Notes: generated by a model from the sequence alone, not told the origin. 64,000 nt of DNA from Microbacterium sp. Leaf151 (GCF_001424225.1 NZ_LMOR01000004.1:1149160-1213159), one strand, 5' to 3'; positions 35,138-43,965 are shown, counted from the stretch's first letter. Numbers and translations: made by a program.

Positions 35138-36006
35138 CGGGCGGCCTTCGCTTCCTTGAAGATGCCCCGGATGAAGGGGATGAGCATGACCAGGATGAGC
35201 AGGATGGTCAGGACGTTGATGGCACTGCCGAGGCCGAGCTCCTGCGCGCCGTTGGCGAAGGCGACGGCATAGACGTACAACATGATCGACTCGTTGCCGA
35301 TCGTCTCCGCCTGTGGCGACAGGGGGATGAGGGCGTCGAAGATGCGCAGCACGTCCATGATCGTGATGAGGCAGACGAAGCCCAGCACCCCGCGGATGGT
35401 GGGGATGATGACGCTCAGATGCGTCTGGAAGGCGTTGGCGCCGTCGATGCGGGCGGCTTCGCGCAGCTCGACGGGGACGCCCTGAAGGCCGGCGAGGATG
35501 ATGAGCATCGCGAAGGGCAGCATCTGCCAGACGGTGTTGAGGATGACCAGCAGGGCGTTCGGCACCTGATCGGTGAACCAGAGCACCTGGGTCCCGCCGA
35601 GGAGCCCGATCAGTCTGTTGACCACGCCGCCGAAGTTGTCGTCGAACAGCCACGAGAATGCGACCGCTCCGACGAGGTTGGGGAGCACGTACGACACCAG
35701 CATGATGCCGAGCACCAGCGGCCGAGACAGCCGCAGAGTGTTGACCGCGATGGCGATCAGGTAACCGAAGACGAGCAGGATGGCCGTGGTGACGAGCGTC
35801 ACGACCACGGTGAACACCACCGCCCGATGGAAGCGGGGGTCGCTCAGGGCGTCGGTGAAGTTCGCCAGCCCGACGAAGGTGCCCGGAACGCCGTACCGCA
35901 CGTTCTCGAGGCTCCACTGCACGGTGCGCAGGAGGGGGAACACCAGAAGGGCGCTCATGATGGCCAGGCTGGGGGCGAACAACACCCAGAATTCACGTGC
36001 TTTCAC
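35134..36006 (-). CDS. Carbohydrate ABC transporter permease (MalF type)
   Basis: This 290-residue permease starts MKAREFWVLFAPSLAIM and shows the family EAA loop (ELREAARIDGANAFQTHLSV). Six hydrophobic segments are visible. It lies 91 bp after the binding-protein gene and overlaps the second permease, so the three form the importer controlled by the LacI-type operators at 37.4 kb. Confidence 0.92.
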   Translation of the reverse strand: MKAREFWVLFAPSLAIMSALLVFPLLRTVQWSLENVRYGVPGTFVGLANFTDALSDPRFHRAVVFTVVVTLVTTAILLVFGYLIAIAVNTLRLSRPLVLGIMLVSYVLPNLVGAVAFSWLFDDNFGGVVNRLIGLLGGTQVLWFTDQVPNALLVILNTVWQMLPFAMLIILAGLQGVPVELREAARIDGANAFQTHLSVIIPTIRGVLGFVCLITIMDVLRIFDALIPLSPQAETIGNESIMLYVYAVAFANGAQELGLGSAINVLTILLILVMLIPFIRGIFKEAKAAR

Positions 36007-36097
36007 GAAACGTCTCCTCTCGGTGCATCCCGACCCGGTCGTCGTCGACCGGGTCGGGACTCACTACGTCACCATTGGTGGGAGGTGATCGCGGGGG

Positions 36098-37405
36098 TCA
36101 GCCCGCGATCTTCTCCCCCGCTGCCTGCATCTGCGTGGCCGCCTCGTCGACCGACAGCCCACCGGCGAGGAACTGCGCGACGATCGGCGTGATCTCATTG
36201 CTGATCGGCGCGAGGACGGGCGAGACCACCGGCGGCATCGCACCCGCGATGGAGTCGTTGGCCGCCTGACCGTAGGGCGAGTTCTCGGCGGTGACCATTC
36301 CCTCGCGGGCGGGGTAGGCCGCCGGGACCGACGCCGTCGACGCGTCTTCGCTGACAGCCGAGGCCATCATCTCGAACAGCATCTTGTGATCCAGCTTGGT
36401 ATTGAACGGGATCGACCACCCGTCGATGGACAACCGGTCGTACAGGTACGGCGCCGACGACGAGACCTTCGGCGGTGCCGCGAAGCCGAAGTTCTCGGAC
36501 AGCTTGCTGTTCTCCGCGTTCGTCAGGTCGCTCATGCGGCCGGAGAACATGATCGACATGGCCGCGGTGTCGTTGTACATCTGCTGCTGCACCTTGGGCT
36601 GGTCGAAGGTGGTCACCTGCGGGTCCATGTACGGCTGCAGGCTCTGCATGGCCTGCAACGCCTCCTTCGCCTCCGGGGTGTCGAGCGTCACTTCTCCGTC
36701 GGCGGTGACGAAGTCGGCGCCCAGCGAGTTCATGACCGCTTGGAAGCTCGTCGCGACGTCGGCGGTGGCCAGCCACGGGAGGGCGATCGGGTACTGCATC
36801 TTGCCCGACGCCTTGATCGCCTCGGCGGCGGCGATCATGTCGTCGAACGTCTGCGGCACCTCGAGCCCCAGCTCATCGAACACGTCGGTGCGGTACGCCA
36901 TGACGAACATCTGCGCCTGCATCGGCAGCGCGTAGAGCTTGCCGTCGTACGACATACCCTGGCGCATCGACTCGCTGATGGCGTTCAGGTCGTACTTGTC
37001 GGCGTACTCGGCGAACAGGTCGTCGAGGGGGACGAGCTTGTCGTCGACGGCGAGGCTCGGGATGACGAAGCCGTACGTCTCGACGATGTCGTAGCTGCCC
37101 GTCTCGCCCGAGAGGGTCGCGGTCGTCTTGGTCACCTGGCCGCCGAAGTCGATCGGGTCGTGCTTGACCGTGACGTCGTCCTTCGTGCAACTGGAGACCA
37201 TCGTGTCGGTGAACGGATCGATGGCGGAGGAGTTGTAGGCGAGCACGTTGACCGTGGTCGCGGATTCGGGTGCTGTGTAGTCGCAGGCGACCTCGGTGGC
37301 ATTCTCGTTTCCCGTGCGGCTACCCGCGCCGCATCCCGAGAGGGCGAGTGCACCCAGGGCCGCCATGGCGACAAAGGTGATAGCGCGCTTCCTTGTGGAT
37401 GACAT
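36098..37405 (-). CDS. Carbohydrate ABC transporter substrate-binding lipoprotein
   Basis: This 435-residue extracellular binding protein is of the CUT1/family 1 type. The signal peptide ends in a lipobox, ALSGC, with C25 as the acylated residue. The mature part has TVNVLAYNSS, a DKLVPLDDLF hinge segment and a late SIDGWSIPF region. It defines ligand specificity of the downstream permeases. No clear ribosome binding site precedes the ATG at 37405, and an operator-containing TATACG element lies close upstream, so a very short or leaderless transcript is possible. The ligand is unknown, but it is probably the substrate of the HisD/SDR/aldolase pathway. Confidence 0.92.
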   Translation of the reverse strand: MSSTRKRAITFVAMAALGALALSGCGAGSRTGNENATEVACDYTAPESATTVNVLAYNSSAIDPFTDTMVSSCTKDDVTVKHDPIDFGGQVTKTTATLSGETGSYDIVETYGFVIPSLAVDDKLVPLDDLFAEYADKYDLNAISESMRQGMSYDGKLYALPMQAQMFVMAYRTDVFDELGLEVPQTFDDMIAAAEAIKASGKMQYPIALPWLATADVATSFQAVMNSLGADFVTADGEVTLDTPEAKEALQAMQSLQPYMDPQVTTFDQPKVQQQMYNDTAAMSIMFSGRMSDLTNAENSKLSENFGFAAPPKVSSSAPYLYDRLSIDGWSIPFNTKLDHKMLFEMMASAVSEDASTASVPAAYPAREGMVTAENSPYGQAANDSIAGAMPPVVSPVLAPISNEITPIVAQFLAGGLSVDEAATQMQAAGEKIAG

Positions 37406-37413
37406 GGCCAAAC

Positions 37414-37427
37414 CGTATACGTATGCA
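37414..37427. promoter_or_regulatory. LacI-type operator, regulon site 4
   Basis: CGTATACGTATGCA matches TGCATACGTATGCA at 11 of 14 positions with a perfect right half. It lies 9-22 bp before the start of the binding-protein gene, overlapping its likely -10 region. Confidence 0.75.
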
Positions 37428-37480
37428 CAGCGTTTAGGGAAGCCTAAGTGCGCAAGTGTTCTGGTAACGATCTTGTTTCG

Positions 37481-37494
37481 TGAATACGTATAAT
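37481..37494. promoter_or_regulatory. LacI-type operator, regulon site 5
   Basis: TGAATACGTATAAT carries the ATACGTAT palindromic core of the regulon site. It lies 67 bp from site 4, a spacing that could allow looping across the importer promoter. Confidence 0.6.
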
Positions 37495-37723
37495 CAATTC
37501 CGCCCGGACCGCCGCGGGCGAGATGCCGCGCGGGAGAGCGGACAGCGACGGCATCCTGCACCCCTCCCGCCGGCGGCCACCCGCGTGGAGCGGCCCGTCG
37601 GGCTCCCCGCACGACCCGGAAGGCGGCGCCGGCGGCGCGTTTTCTGCCCGGAGGCACATCGACAGCGCGTCCCGCGGACCGCGTCGGAACGGCGATCGCA
37701 CACGATGCTTGCAGCGCGGGATT

Positions 37724-37737
37724 TGTGAGCGATAACA
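37724..37737. promoter_or_regulatory. LacI-type operator TGTGAGCGATAACA upstream of the protease
   Basis: The 14-mer is identical to that at 53209-53222 before the GH43 pair, including the preceding T. It lies 33 bp before the protease ATG and overlaps a plausible -10 (GATAAC) spaced 16 bp from TTGCAG at 37709. Confidence 0.75.
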
Positions 37738-37770
37738 TCGCACAGGCCCGGCCCGCCAATGGAGGCGAAG

Positions 37771-39183
37771 ATGCGAAGACTGCTGCACGGATCCGCGATC
37801 GCGGGCTCGCTCCTCGTTCTGGCCGGTCTTCTCGTCGCACCGCCCGCGGTGGCGGAGATCGCGGACGCGCCCGCCGGGTTCGACGTCGTCACGCGCGACG
37901 TCCAGCCGCACACGGCACGCGTGACGATCGCGCTGGTCGCTCCCCCGGGGACGCAACCGAACTTCTCCCGCGACGACGCGGTGGCCTCGGCGAACGCCGC
38001 TGCCGAGTTCCTCTCGCGCGAGACCGACGGCGCGCTGACGGTCGAGATCGAGCAGGTCACCGACTGGATGGCGGCGCCGAACGACGCACCGTGCTCGTGG
38101 GAGAGCGTCTGGCAGGACTTCGCCGCGCAGCAACTCGGCTGGGAGCGCGGCAACGGCCGTCACCTGACCGTGATGGTGCCGTACGGCGACCCCTGCCCGG
38201 GCTGGGCCAACGGTGAGCAGGGCTGGTCGGTGGATGCCGGCGGCCGCACGTTCCAGCCCGGTCCCGACGCGTCGACACTGGCGCACGAGTGGGGCCACAA
38301 CATGTCGCAGGCCCACGCCTTCTCGACGGCGTGCGCGGACACCTGGGACTTCCGTGCGGTGGACGGCCGCACCCCCGCAGACTGCGACCGCCAGGAGTAC
38401 GGCAACCGACTCGACAACATGGGCGGCAGCTGGACCCTCACGCCGTTCTCGAGCCCTTCGCTCGACCGCCTCGGCATGCTGCCCACCCGCTTCGTCCCGC
38501 GGTGCGACGCGACCGCGACCGCCACCGTCGCCTCGGTCGCGGCCGGAGCACGCGATCGTGGTGCCATCTCGTGGGAGAGCTCGGTCGAGCCCGGCGTACG
38601 CTACTGGGTCGATTACCGCGACGGTGACGCCAGCGCGAAGTACGCCCCTCTGCATGTCAGCGGATGGGCGTTCACGCCGGGGTCGTCCGGACTGCAGATC
38701 CTGCGCACCGACCCGGAGGTCCCGTTCGGGGCCACCGTGCTCGAGCGCCCCGGCGACGCCAGCGACTGGGCTCAGCTGGTCCGGGCGGACGAGGCCGTCA
38801 CCCTCGCCGACGGCACGCGGGTCTCGTGGTCCCCCGTGGCATCCGGAACCGACCGCGCCGACGTGACGGTCGAGCGCACGTGCGCGCCGGTCACGACGCC
38901 GGCCCTCGAGGCCGACGCCGTCGCCTCGATGCGGAAGATCGGCGGGTCGACGCACGTGATCGTCGCCGTCACGAACCGATCCACCGTCGCCGTCGACGTG
39001 GAGATCGCGACGCTCTACGGAAAGAAGACATTCACCTCGGTCGCCCCGGGCAAGAAGGTGACGGCCACCATGAACACGCGTCAGTCGATCCCTCCGGCGG
39101 GTGAGGCGACGGTGACGCTGTCGACCCGCGCGGGCGACACGACGTCGACACGCAGCGTCACCGCTCCGTACGCCTCCCGATAG
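37771..39183 (+). CDS. Secreted metzincin-like zinc protease with C-terminal sandwich domain
   Basis: This roughly 470-residue secreted protein has a signal peptide of about 28 residues (MRRLLHGSAIAGSLLVLAGL). The zinc motif is H172-E173-W-G-H176-N-M-S-Q-A-H182, a metzincin HExxHxxxxxH with Ser at the place usually held by Gly or Asn. A Met-turn candidate, M217 in LDNMGGSW, follows. This supports a metzincin-type endopeptidase. After residue 380 comes a domain similar to the C-terminal module of the neighbouring glycosidases (VAVTNRS, APGKKV, NTRQ, PAGEATVTL), but without its two cysteines. The ATG at 37771 is preferred over 37759 because GGAGG lies five bases upstream. An operator shared with the GH43 genes suggests co-induction. 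Confidence 0.82.
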   Translation: MRRLLHGSAIAGSLLVLAGLLVAPPAVAEIADAPAGFDVVTRDVQPHTARVTIALVAPPGTQPNFSRDDAVASANAAAEFLSRETDGALTVEIEQVTDWMAAPNDAPCSWESVWQDFAAQQLGWERGNGRHLTVMVPYGDPCPGWANGEQGWSVDAGGRTFQPGPDASTLAHEWGHNMSQAHAFSTACADTWDFRAVDGRTPADCDRQEYGNRLDNMGGSWTLTPFSSPSLDRLGMLPTRFVPRCDATATATVASVAAGARDRGAISWESSVEPGVRYWVDYRDGDASAKYAPLHVSGWAFTPGSSGLQILRTDPEVPFGATVLERPGDASDWAQLVRADEAVTLADGTRVSWSPVASGTDRADVTVERTCAPVTTPALEADAVASMRKIGGSTHVIVAVTNRSTVAVDVEIATLYGKKTFTSVAPGKKVTATMNTRQSIPPAGEATVTLSTRAGDTTSTRSVTAPYASR

Positions 39184-39340
39184 CCGTAAAACGACGCGGC
39201 CTCGCCGCATGTGCGGTGACGAGCGGTTGGCCGTTACGCGCATCGCCGCGGCGGCGAGACCCGCGATCGCGTTGACGTGAACACGGCAGGGTCTCGGACG
39301 GGGCGATGACGAGCCTCGGAATCCTCTGGTCATTTGCGTT

Positions 39341-39354
39341 TGTTAGCACTAACA
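39341..39354. promoter_or_regulatory. LacI-type operator TGTTAGCACTAACA upstream of the GH127-type gene
   Basis: The six-base arms TGTTAG and CTAACA are perfect around CA. It lies 112 bp before the start codon. It is related to the TGTGAGCGATAACA sites at 37724 and 53209, but with the symmetric TGTTAG-CTAACA form. Confidence 0.72.
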
Positions 39355-39466
39355 TGATGAACGTCGGTACTCGCGGGAGAACTCCCGACGAACGCCCCTT
39401 CGCGCGAGTCCGGCAGCCCTGAGATCGCACCACCGAACTTCTGCAGAGCCGCAGAGAGGAACATCG

Positions 39467-42400
39467 ATGTCCCGAATCCGAAAGACGGTGGCGCTCAGCG
39501 CGACCGCGATGATGATCGCCAGCGGATTGGCGGTGATCGCTCCCACAGCCGCCACGGCAGCAACCACGTTGGACTCCTCCAAGGTCCTCGACCTCCGCTT
39601 CGACGACTCCCTCGCGGACGCCGGTCCCAACAAGATCCCCACCTCGATGCTGCGCGGGCAAGCCTCCTACGTCGACGGCATCCACGACCGTGCACTGAGC
39701 CTGCGCGGCACCGACGCGGTCAGCCTCGGCACCAGCGCCGCCCTGCAGCCCGAGAACCTGACCCTCTCCTTCTGGTTCAAGCCCGACGGGTCAATGGGCA
39801 CCGGTGAGCAGGTGTTCACCTGGAACAAGAGCGTCTACAACTCGGCCGGCTGGTACCTCACCGCCGAGAACGCCAACACCCCCCTCGCTCTGTCGATCGG
39901 CCCCGGTGGCGGTCAGCCCTACAAGGTCACGGTGAACGGACCGCGCGACACGTTCTTCCCCGCCGGGCAGTGGACGCACGTCGCGGTCACCTACGACCAG
40001 GCCACCAAGGCTGTCACCTTCTACCGCAACGGCGAGCAGCAGGTCTCTTCGGTCGCGTACGCGACGGGCGGCGCCGCCACCGGCGCGTTGACCTCCGACA
40101 CCACCACGACCAAGTCGATCGGCTTCAACGGCCCCCAGTACAATGGCGCCTACGTCCGTGGTGCGCTCGACGACTACGCCCTCTACAACACCGTCGCGTC
40201 GGCGTCGGATGTCGTCGCACTGACGAAGGCGAACAACCCGGCCTTCGACCCGGCCGACATCGCCGGACGCGCGCTCGAGCAGCTGAGCGTTCCCGGTAGC
40301 GCCTCCGCGAACTTCGGTCTGACCACGACCGCCTCGAACGGCACCGCGTTCACGTGGGCGTCCTCCGCTCCCGGTGTCATCTCGATCAACGGCGGTCAGG
40401 CCACCGTCACGCGCCCCAAGGACGCGGCGGCCACCGTCACACTGACAGCGACCGCGACCTACGCCGGCAGCGCCCCGCGCACCAAGACCTTCACCGTCGA
40501 GGTGGCACCCCAGGGCGCGTCCACGTCGATCTACGTCGACGACACAGACCTCAACGAGGTGCTGATCAACGACCCCTACCTGCAGAACAGCAACACCAAG
40601 ATGGTGGACTGGCTGCTCACGCTCGACCCGAAGCGGTTCCTCTACTCGTTCGACCAGCTGGCCGGCATCCCCACCACGGTTCAGCCCTACGGCGGATGGG
40701 AGCGCACCACCGGTGCGCGCTTCCAGGGTCACTTCTTCGGTCACTTCATGTCGGCGCTGTCGCAGGCCTACTCGACCGAGACCGACGCCGGCCGCAAGGC
40801 ACAGCTGCTCGCCAAGCTCACCACCGCGGTCGACGGGCTCGCCGCCGCTCAGGCCGCGTACGCCCAGAAGGACCCCTCCAACGCCGGTTACGTCGCACCG
40901 TTCCCCGCGTCGTACCTGCCGCACGGCAGCGACGGTCTGATCGTGCCGTTCTACAACCTGCACAAGGTACTGGCCGGCCTGCTCGACGCGAACCAGTACG
41001 CACCCAAGGACGTCGCCGACAAGGCACTGTCCGTCGCCAGCGGCTTCGGCTCCTGGCTCAGCGTCTGGGGCTCCCGTCAGGCCAACCCGAGCGCGCTGCT
41101 GAGCACCGAGTACGGCGGCATGAACGAGGCCCTGTACGAGCTGTACAGCATCACCGAGAACGACCAGCACAAGAAGGCCGCCGAGCTCTTCGACGAGGTC
41201 TCGCTGTTCCGTCAGCTCGCCGCCAACCAGGACGTCCTGGCCGGCAAGCATGCCAACACCACCGTGCCCAAGCTCATCGGCGCCCTCAAGCGCTACACGG
41301 TCTTCACCGACAACCCCACCCTGTACGCGCGTCTGACCGCGACGGAGAAGTCGGACCTCGACATGTACCGTCAGGCCGCCCAGAACTTCTGGCAGATGGT
41401 CGTGAACGACCACTCCTACATCGGCGGCGGTAACAGCTACTCGGAGCACTTCCAGGAGCCCGGCACGCTGCACGAGTTCGCCACCAACGGCATCACCAGC
41501 GGCTACGGCGAACAGTCCACGGTCGAAGGATGCAACGAGTACAACATGCTCAAGCTCACGCACGGGCTGTTCCGTGTGAGCCCCGACGTGAAGTACGCCG
41601 ACTACTACGAGAACACCTACATCAACACGATCCTCGCCTCGCAGAACCCCGAGACGGGCATGATGACGTACTTCCAGCCGCAGACGGCCGGGTACGCCAA
41701 GGTCTTCGGCAAGAAGGAAGACGAGTTCTGGTGCGACCACGGCACGGCCACCGAGAGCTTCACCAAGCTCGGTGACTCGATCTACTTCCGCAAGGGTTCG
41801 TCGATCTACGTCAACATGTTCCGCTCGACCGAGTTCACCTCGGTGCAGCACAACCTGAAGCTGACCCAGACCGCCGACGTGCCGAACACCGACACCGTCA
41901 CCTTCGCGGTCGCAGCGGCCGACGGCGGTGCGCTGGCCGCGGGGACCACCCTGCGCCTGCGGGTCCCGTCGTGGTCGCCGAACCCCAGCCTCACGGTGAA
42001 CGGCCAGACGCGCGACGTCGCCGCCGCCACCGACAAGGGGTACGTGGTCGTTCCGGTGTCCGCCGGCGACACGATCTCGTACAAGCTCCCCGCCAAGGTG
42101 ACCGTCGAAGCGGGCACCGAGGACCCGAACTGGGTGGCATTCCGCTACGGCCCCGTCGTGCTCTCGGCTGAACTCAACCGCAGCAACGTCGAGGCGACCT
42201 CGCCCGCCGGCATCCTCGTCCGCATGAGCGTCGCCGACAAGTCGGTCACCAACAGCGTGCGCGTCGGCGACGTCGAAGCCTTCAAGAAGGACATCGAGAA
42301 GAACCTCGTCCGTCAGGCCAACGCAGCGGACAACAACGGTCGCACCGTCATGAAGTTCAAGCTGCAGAACGTCGATGCCGCCTCCTCGGCACTGACCTTC

Positions 42401-43615
42401 GAGCCGTACTACAGCATGTACAACGCCCGATACGCGCTGTACATGAACCTCATCCAGCCGGATTCCGCCGCCGCGCAGGCGCTCATCAAGAGCGACAAGG
42501 AGAAGCTCCGCATCGACGAGATGACGACGGACTCCCTCACCTCGTTCGACAACAACAACAGCGAGGCCGGGAAGAACTACAAGTTCAACCGATCGTCGGT
42601 CGGCACCCACCTCGGACAGCAGTACCGCGACGGCGAGCGGTCGCCCGAGGCGTTCTTCCAGTACGACATGGCCGTCGACCCGTCCGCTCCGAAGAACTAC
42701 CTCGGTGTGCGGTACTTCGGTGGCGACAACGGCCGGACGTTCGACGTCTACATCAACGACGTCAAACTGAAGACCGAGCGCCTCACCAACGCCAACGGGG
42801 CGAACTCGTTCTACATCCAGTACGACGAGATCCCCGCCTCGGCACTGGCCGACATCGCCGCGAAGGACCGCTACAAGCGCGACCAGTCCGGCGCCTACGT
42901 GCTCGATGAGAAGGGGAACAAGATCCCCATCATCACCGTGCGCTTCCAGGGCACCGGCACCACCAGCAACGTCGGTGGCGTGTTCGGGGTCTACACGACC
43001 ACGACGACGACGTTCGCGACCGACGCCGACTTGAACGCGCTCACCTTCGACGGCGGCACCATCAGCCCGAAGCTGACCGACGGAACCTACGACTACACCG
43101 TCACGGTTCCGCGCGACGCGACGACGGCGACGTTCGACGCCGACCCGGCCACCCCCAGTGGCCTGGTCTACCTCGGTGACATCCTCATCGACGACACGCA
43201 GAAGCGCACGGTCACCCTGGCCGCCGACGGCGCGCCGACGACGGTGACGCTGCGCTCGCTGGCGCAGGATCACACGACGGCGAAGACGTACCGCGTGCAG
43301 ATCGTGCGGGCCGCCGCCGCCCCCGTGATCACGACCGAGCTCTCGGCCGCGACGCGGTGCATCGCGGGCAAGGTGACCCTCACCGCCACGATGAAGAACA
43401 CCAGCGCCGTGCCGGTGTCGATCGAGCTGACCACCGCGTTCGGCAAGAAGAGCATCGCGAGCCTCGCACCGGGCAAGAGCGTCAGCCAGGCGTTCACGAC
43501 CCGTCAGGCGCAGATCGCCGCGGGCGAGGTGTCGATCACCGCGGCCGGCCAGGTCGACGGCACGACGGCGACCGCCACGCAGAAGGCGGGGTACGACGCC
43601 CGCAGCTGCGGCTGA
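39467..43615 (+). CDS. Secreted multidomain GH127/GH146-type beta-L-arabinofuranosidase
   Basis: This 1382-residue secreted enzyme has a signal peptide (to about 32), a LamG-like sandwich (about 40-260), an Ig-like domain (about 268-348) and the DUF1680 catalytic (alpha/alpha)6 domain (about 350-960). A further beta-domain region follows (about 1020-1185), then a cadherin-like sandwich (about 1190-1290) and the C-terminal RC...C module. Catalytic-domain landmarks are YGGWERTTGARFQGHFFGH, EYGGMNEALYEL, E687-G-C689 and FWC756-D757-HGTATESFTKLGDSIYF. In characterised GH127 enzymes a Cys-Cys pair gives the nucleophile and a zinc ligand. Here the first Cys is kept and the second is Asp. Substrate is probably beta-linked L-arabinofuranose on plant glycoproteins or polymers. 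Confidence 0.86.
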   Translation: MSRIRKTVALSATAMMIASGLAVIAPTAATAATTLDSSKVLDLRFDDSLADAGPNKIPTSMLRGQASYVDGIHDRALSLRGTDAVSLGTSAALQPENLTLSFWFKPDGSMGTGEQVFTWNKSVYNSAGWYLTAENANTPLALSIGPGGGQPYKVTVNGPRDTFFPAGQWTHVAVTYDQATKAVTFYRNGEQQVSSVAYATGGAATGALTSDTTTTKSIGFNGPQYNGAYVRGALDDYALYNTVASASDVVALTKANNPAFDPADIAGRALEQLSVPGSASANFGLTTTASNGTAFTWASSAPGVISINGGQATVTRPKDAAATVTLTATATYAGSAPRTKTFTVEVAPQGASTSIYVDDTDLNEVLINDPYLQNSNTKMVDWLLTLDPKRFLYSFDQLAGIPTTVQPYGGWERTTGARFQGHFFGHFMSALSQAYSTETDAGRKAQLLAKLTTAVDGLAAAQAAYAQKDPSNAGYVAPFPASYLPHGSDGLIVPFYNLHKVLAGLLDANQYAPKDVADKALSVASGFGSWLSVWGSRQANPSALLSTEYGGMNEALYELYSITENDQHKKAAELFDEVSLFRQLAANQDVLAGKHANTTVPKLIGALKRYTVFTDNPTLYARLTATEKSDLDMYRQAAQNFWQMVVNDHSYIGGGNSYSEHFQEPGTLHEFATNGITSGYGEQSTVEGCNEYNMLKLTHGLFRVSPDVKYADYYENTYINTILASQNPETGMMTYFQPQTAGYAKVFGKKEDEFWCDHGTATESFTKLGDSIYFRKGSSIYVNMFRSTEFTSVQHNLKLTQTADVPNTDTVTFAVAAADGGALAAGTTLRLRVPSWSPNPSLTVNGQTRDVAAATDKGYVVVPVSAGDTISYKLPAKVTVEAGTEDPNWVAFRYGPVVLSAELNRSNVEATSPAGILVRMSVADKSVTNSVRVGDVEAFKKDIEKNLVRQANAADNNGRTVMKFKLQNVDAASSALTFEPYYSMYNARYALYMNLIQPDSAAAQALIKSDKEKLRIDEMTTDSLTSFDNNNSEAGKNYKFNRSSVGTHLGQQYRDGERSPEAFFQYDMAVDPSAPKNYLGVRYFGGDNGRTFDVYINDVKLKTERLTNANGANSFYIQYDEIPASALADIAAKDRYKRDQSGAYVLDEKGNKIPIITVRFQGTGTTSNVGGVFGVYTTTTTTFATDADLNALTFDGGTISPKLTDGTYDYTVTVPRDATTATFDADPATPSGLVYLGDILIDDTQKRTVTLAADGAPTTVTLRSLAQDHTTAKTYRVQIVRAAAAPVITTELSAATRCIAGKVTLTATMKNTSAVPVSIELTTAFGKKSIASLAPGKSVSQAFTTRQAQIAAGEVSITAAGQVDGTTATATQKAGYDARSCG

Positions 43616-43965
43616 ATCGTCACCGGGCGGCTGATGCGCGATGCTCAGCCGCCCGGGGCAACCACCGGGAACGCCCCGGGGCATCCTTCACGGGTGACCC
43701 GGGGCGTTTCGGCGTCGAGGCCGACGAGATCGGACACGCACCCCGGCGGTGCGAAATCTCGGCATCCGGATGCCGTGCACCGGCCCCGGCGCGCGCGGGA
43801 CCTCCTCCGGGTCACCGGATGCCGTCGTCTTGCGCATCCAGGATCCGCGCGACCGCGCACCTGCGGCCGCCGCGTCGCGCCATCGCCTCCGCGCGAGCGC
43901 GCACCTGCGGCCGCCGCCTCGCGCGAGCGCGCACCCGACATACCGACCGCGGCTGGGGACGCGGC
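43616..43965. other. Intergenic region between convergent genes
   Basis: This 350-bp gap has the terminator at 43670-43708. It also has a repetitive tract at about 43855-43945 in which the word GCGCACCTGCGGCCGCCGC recurs twice, interrupted by CGCGCGAGCGCGCAC. I see no gene in it. Confidence 0.55.
43670..43709 (+). terminator. Rho-independent-like terminator after the GH127-type gene
   Basis: AACGCCCCGGG (43670-43680) and CCCGGGGCGTT (43698-43708) are perfect 11-base arms around a 17-base loop, followed by T and C. It lies 55 bp past the stop. Confidence 0.75.

Larger units (their letters stand above)
37406..37770. promoter_or_regulatory. Divergent regulatory region between two regulons
   Basis: The 365 bp separate the sugar importer operon from the secreted protease gene. 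On the importer side are two TGCATACGTATGCA-type sites (37414-37427 and 37481-37494). On the protease side is a TGTGAGCGATAACA site (37724-37737). Between them, 37500-37700 is GC-rich and shows no gene I can support. Confidence 0.65.

Noticed and set aside
37724..37737. Possible vector contamination because of lac-operator-like sequence
   Set aside because: The site lacks one base of lacO1, is repeated 15 kb away in a native promoter position, and is surrounded by actinobacterial sequence on both sides.
39791..43684. A very long open frame (about 1300 codons) antisense to the GH127-type gene, and a similar one antisense to 60336-63695
   Set aside because: Their translations are Arg/Gly/Val-rich with no domain signal, and they mirror the GC3 pattern of the real genes on the other strand. 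Long antisense frames are expected at this GC content.
43855..43945. GCACCTGCGGCCGCC repeats as a possible mobile-element end
   Set aside because: Only two imperfect copies, no target-site duplication and no transposase nearby; local slippage is sufficient.
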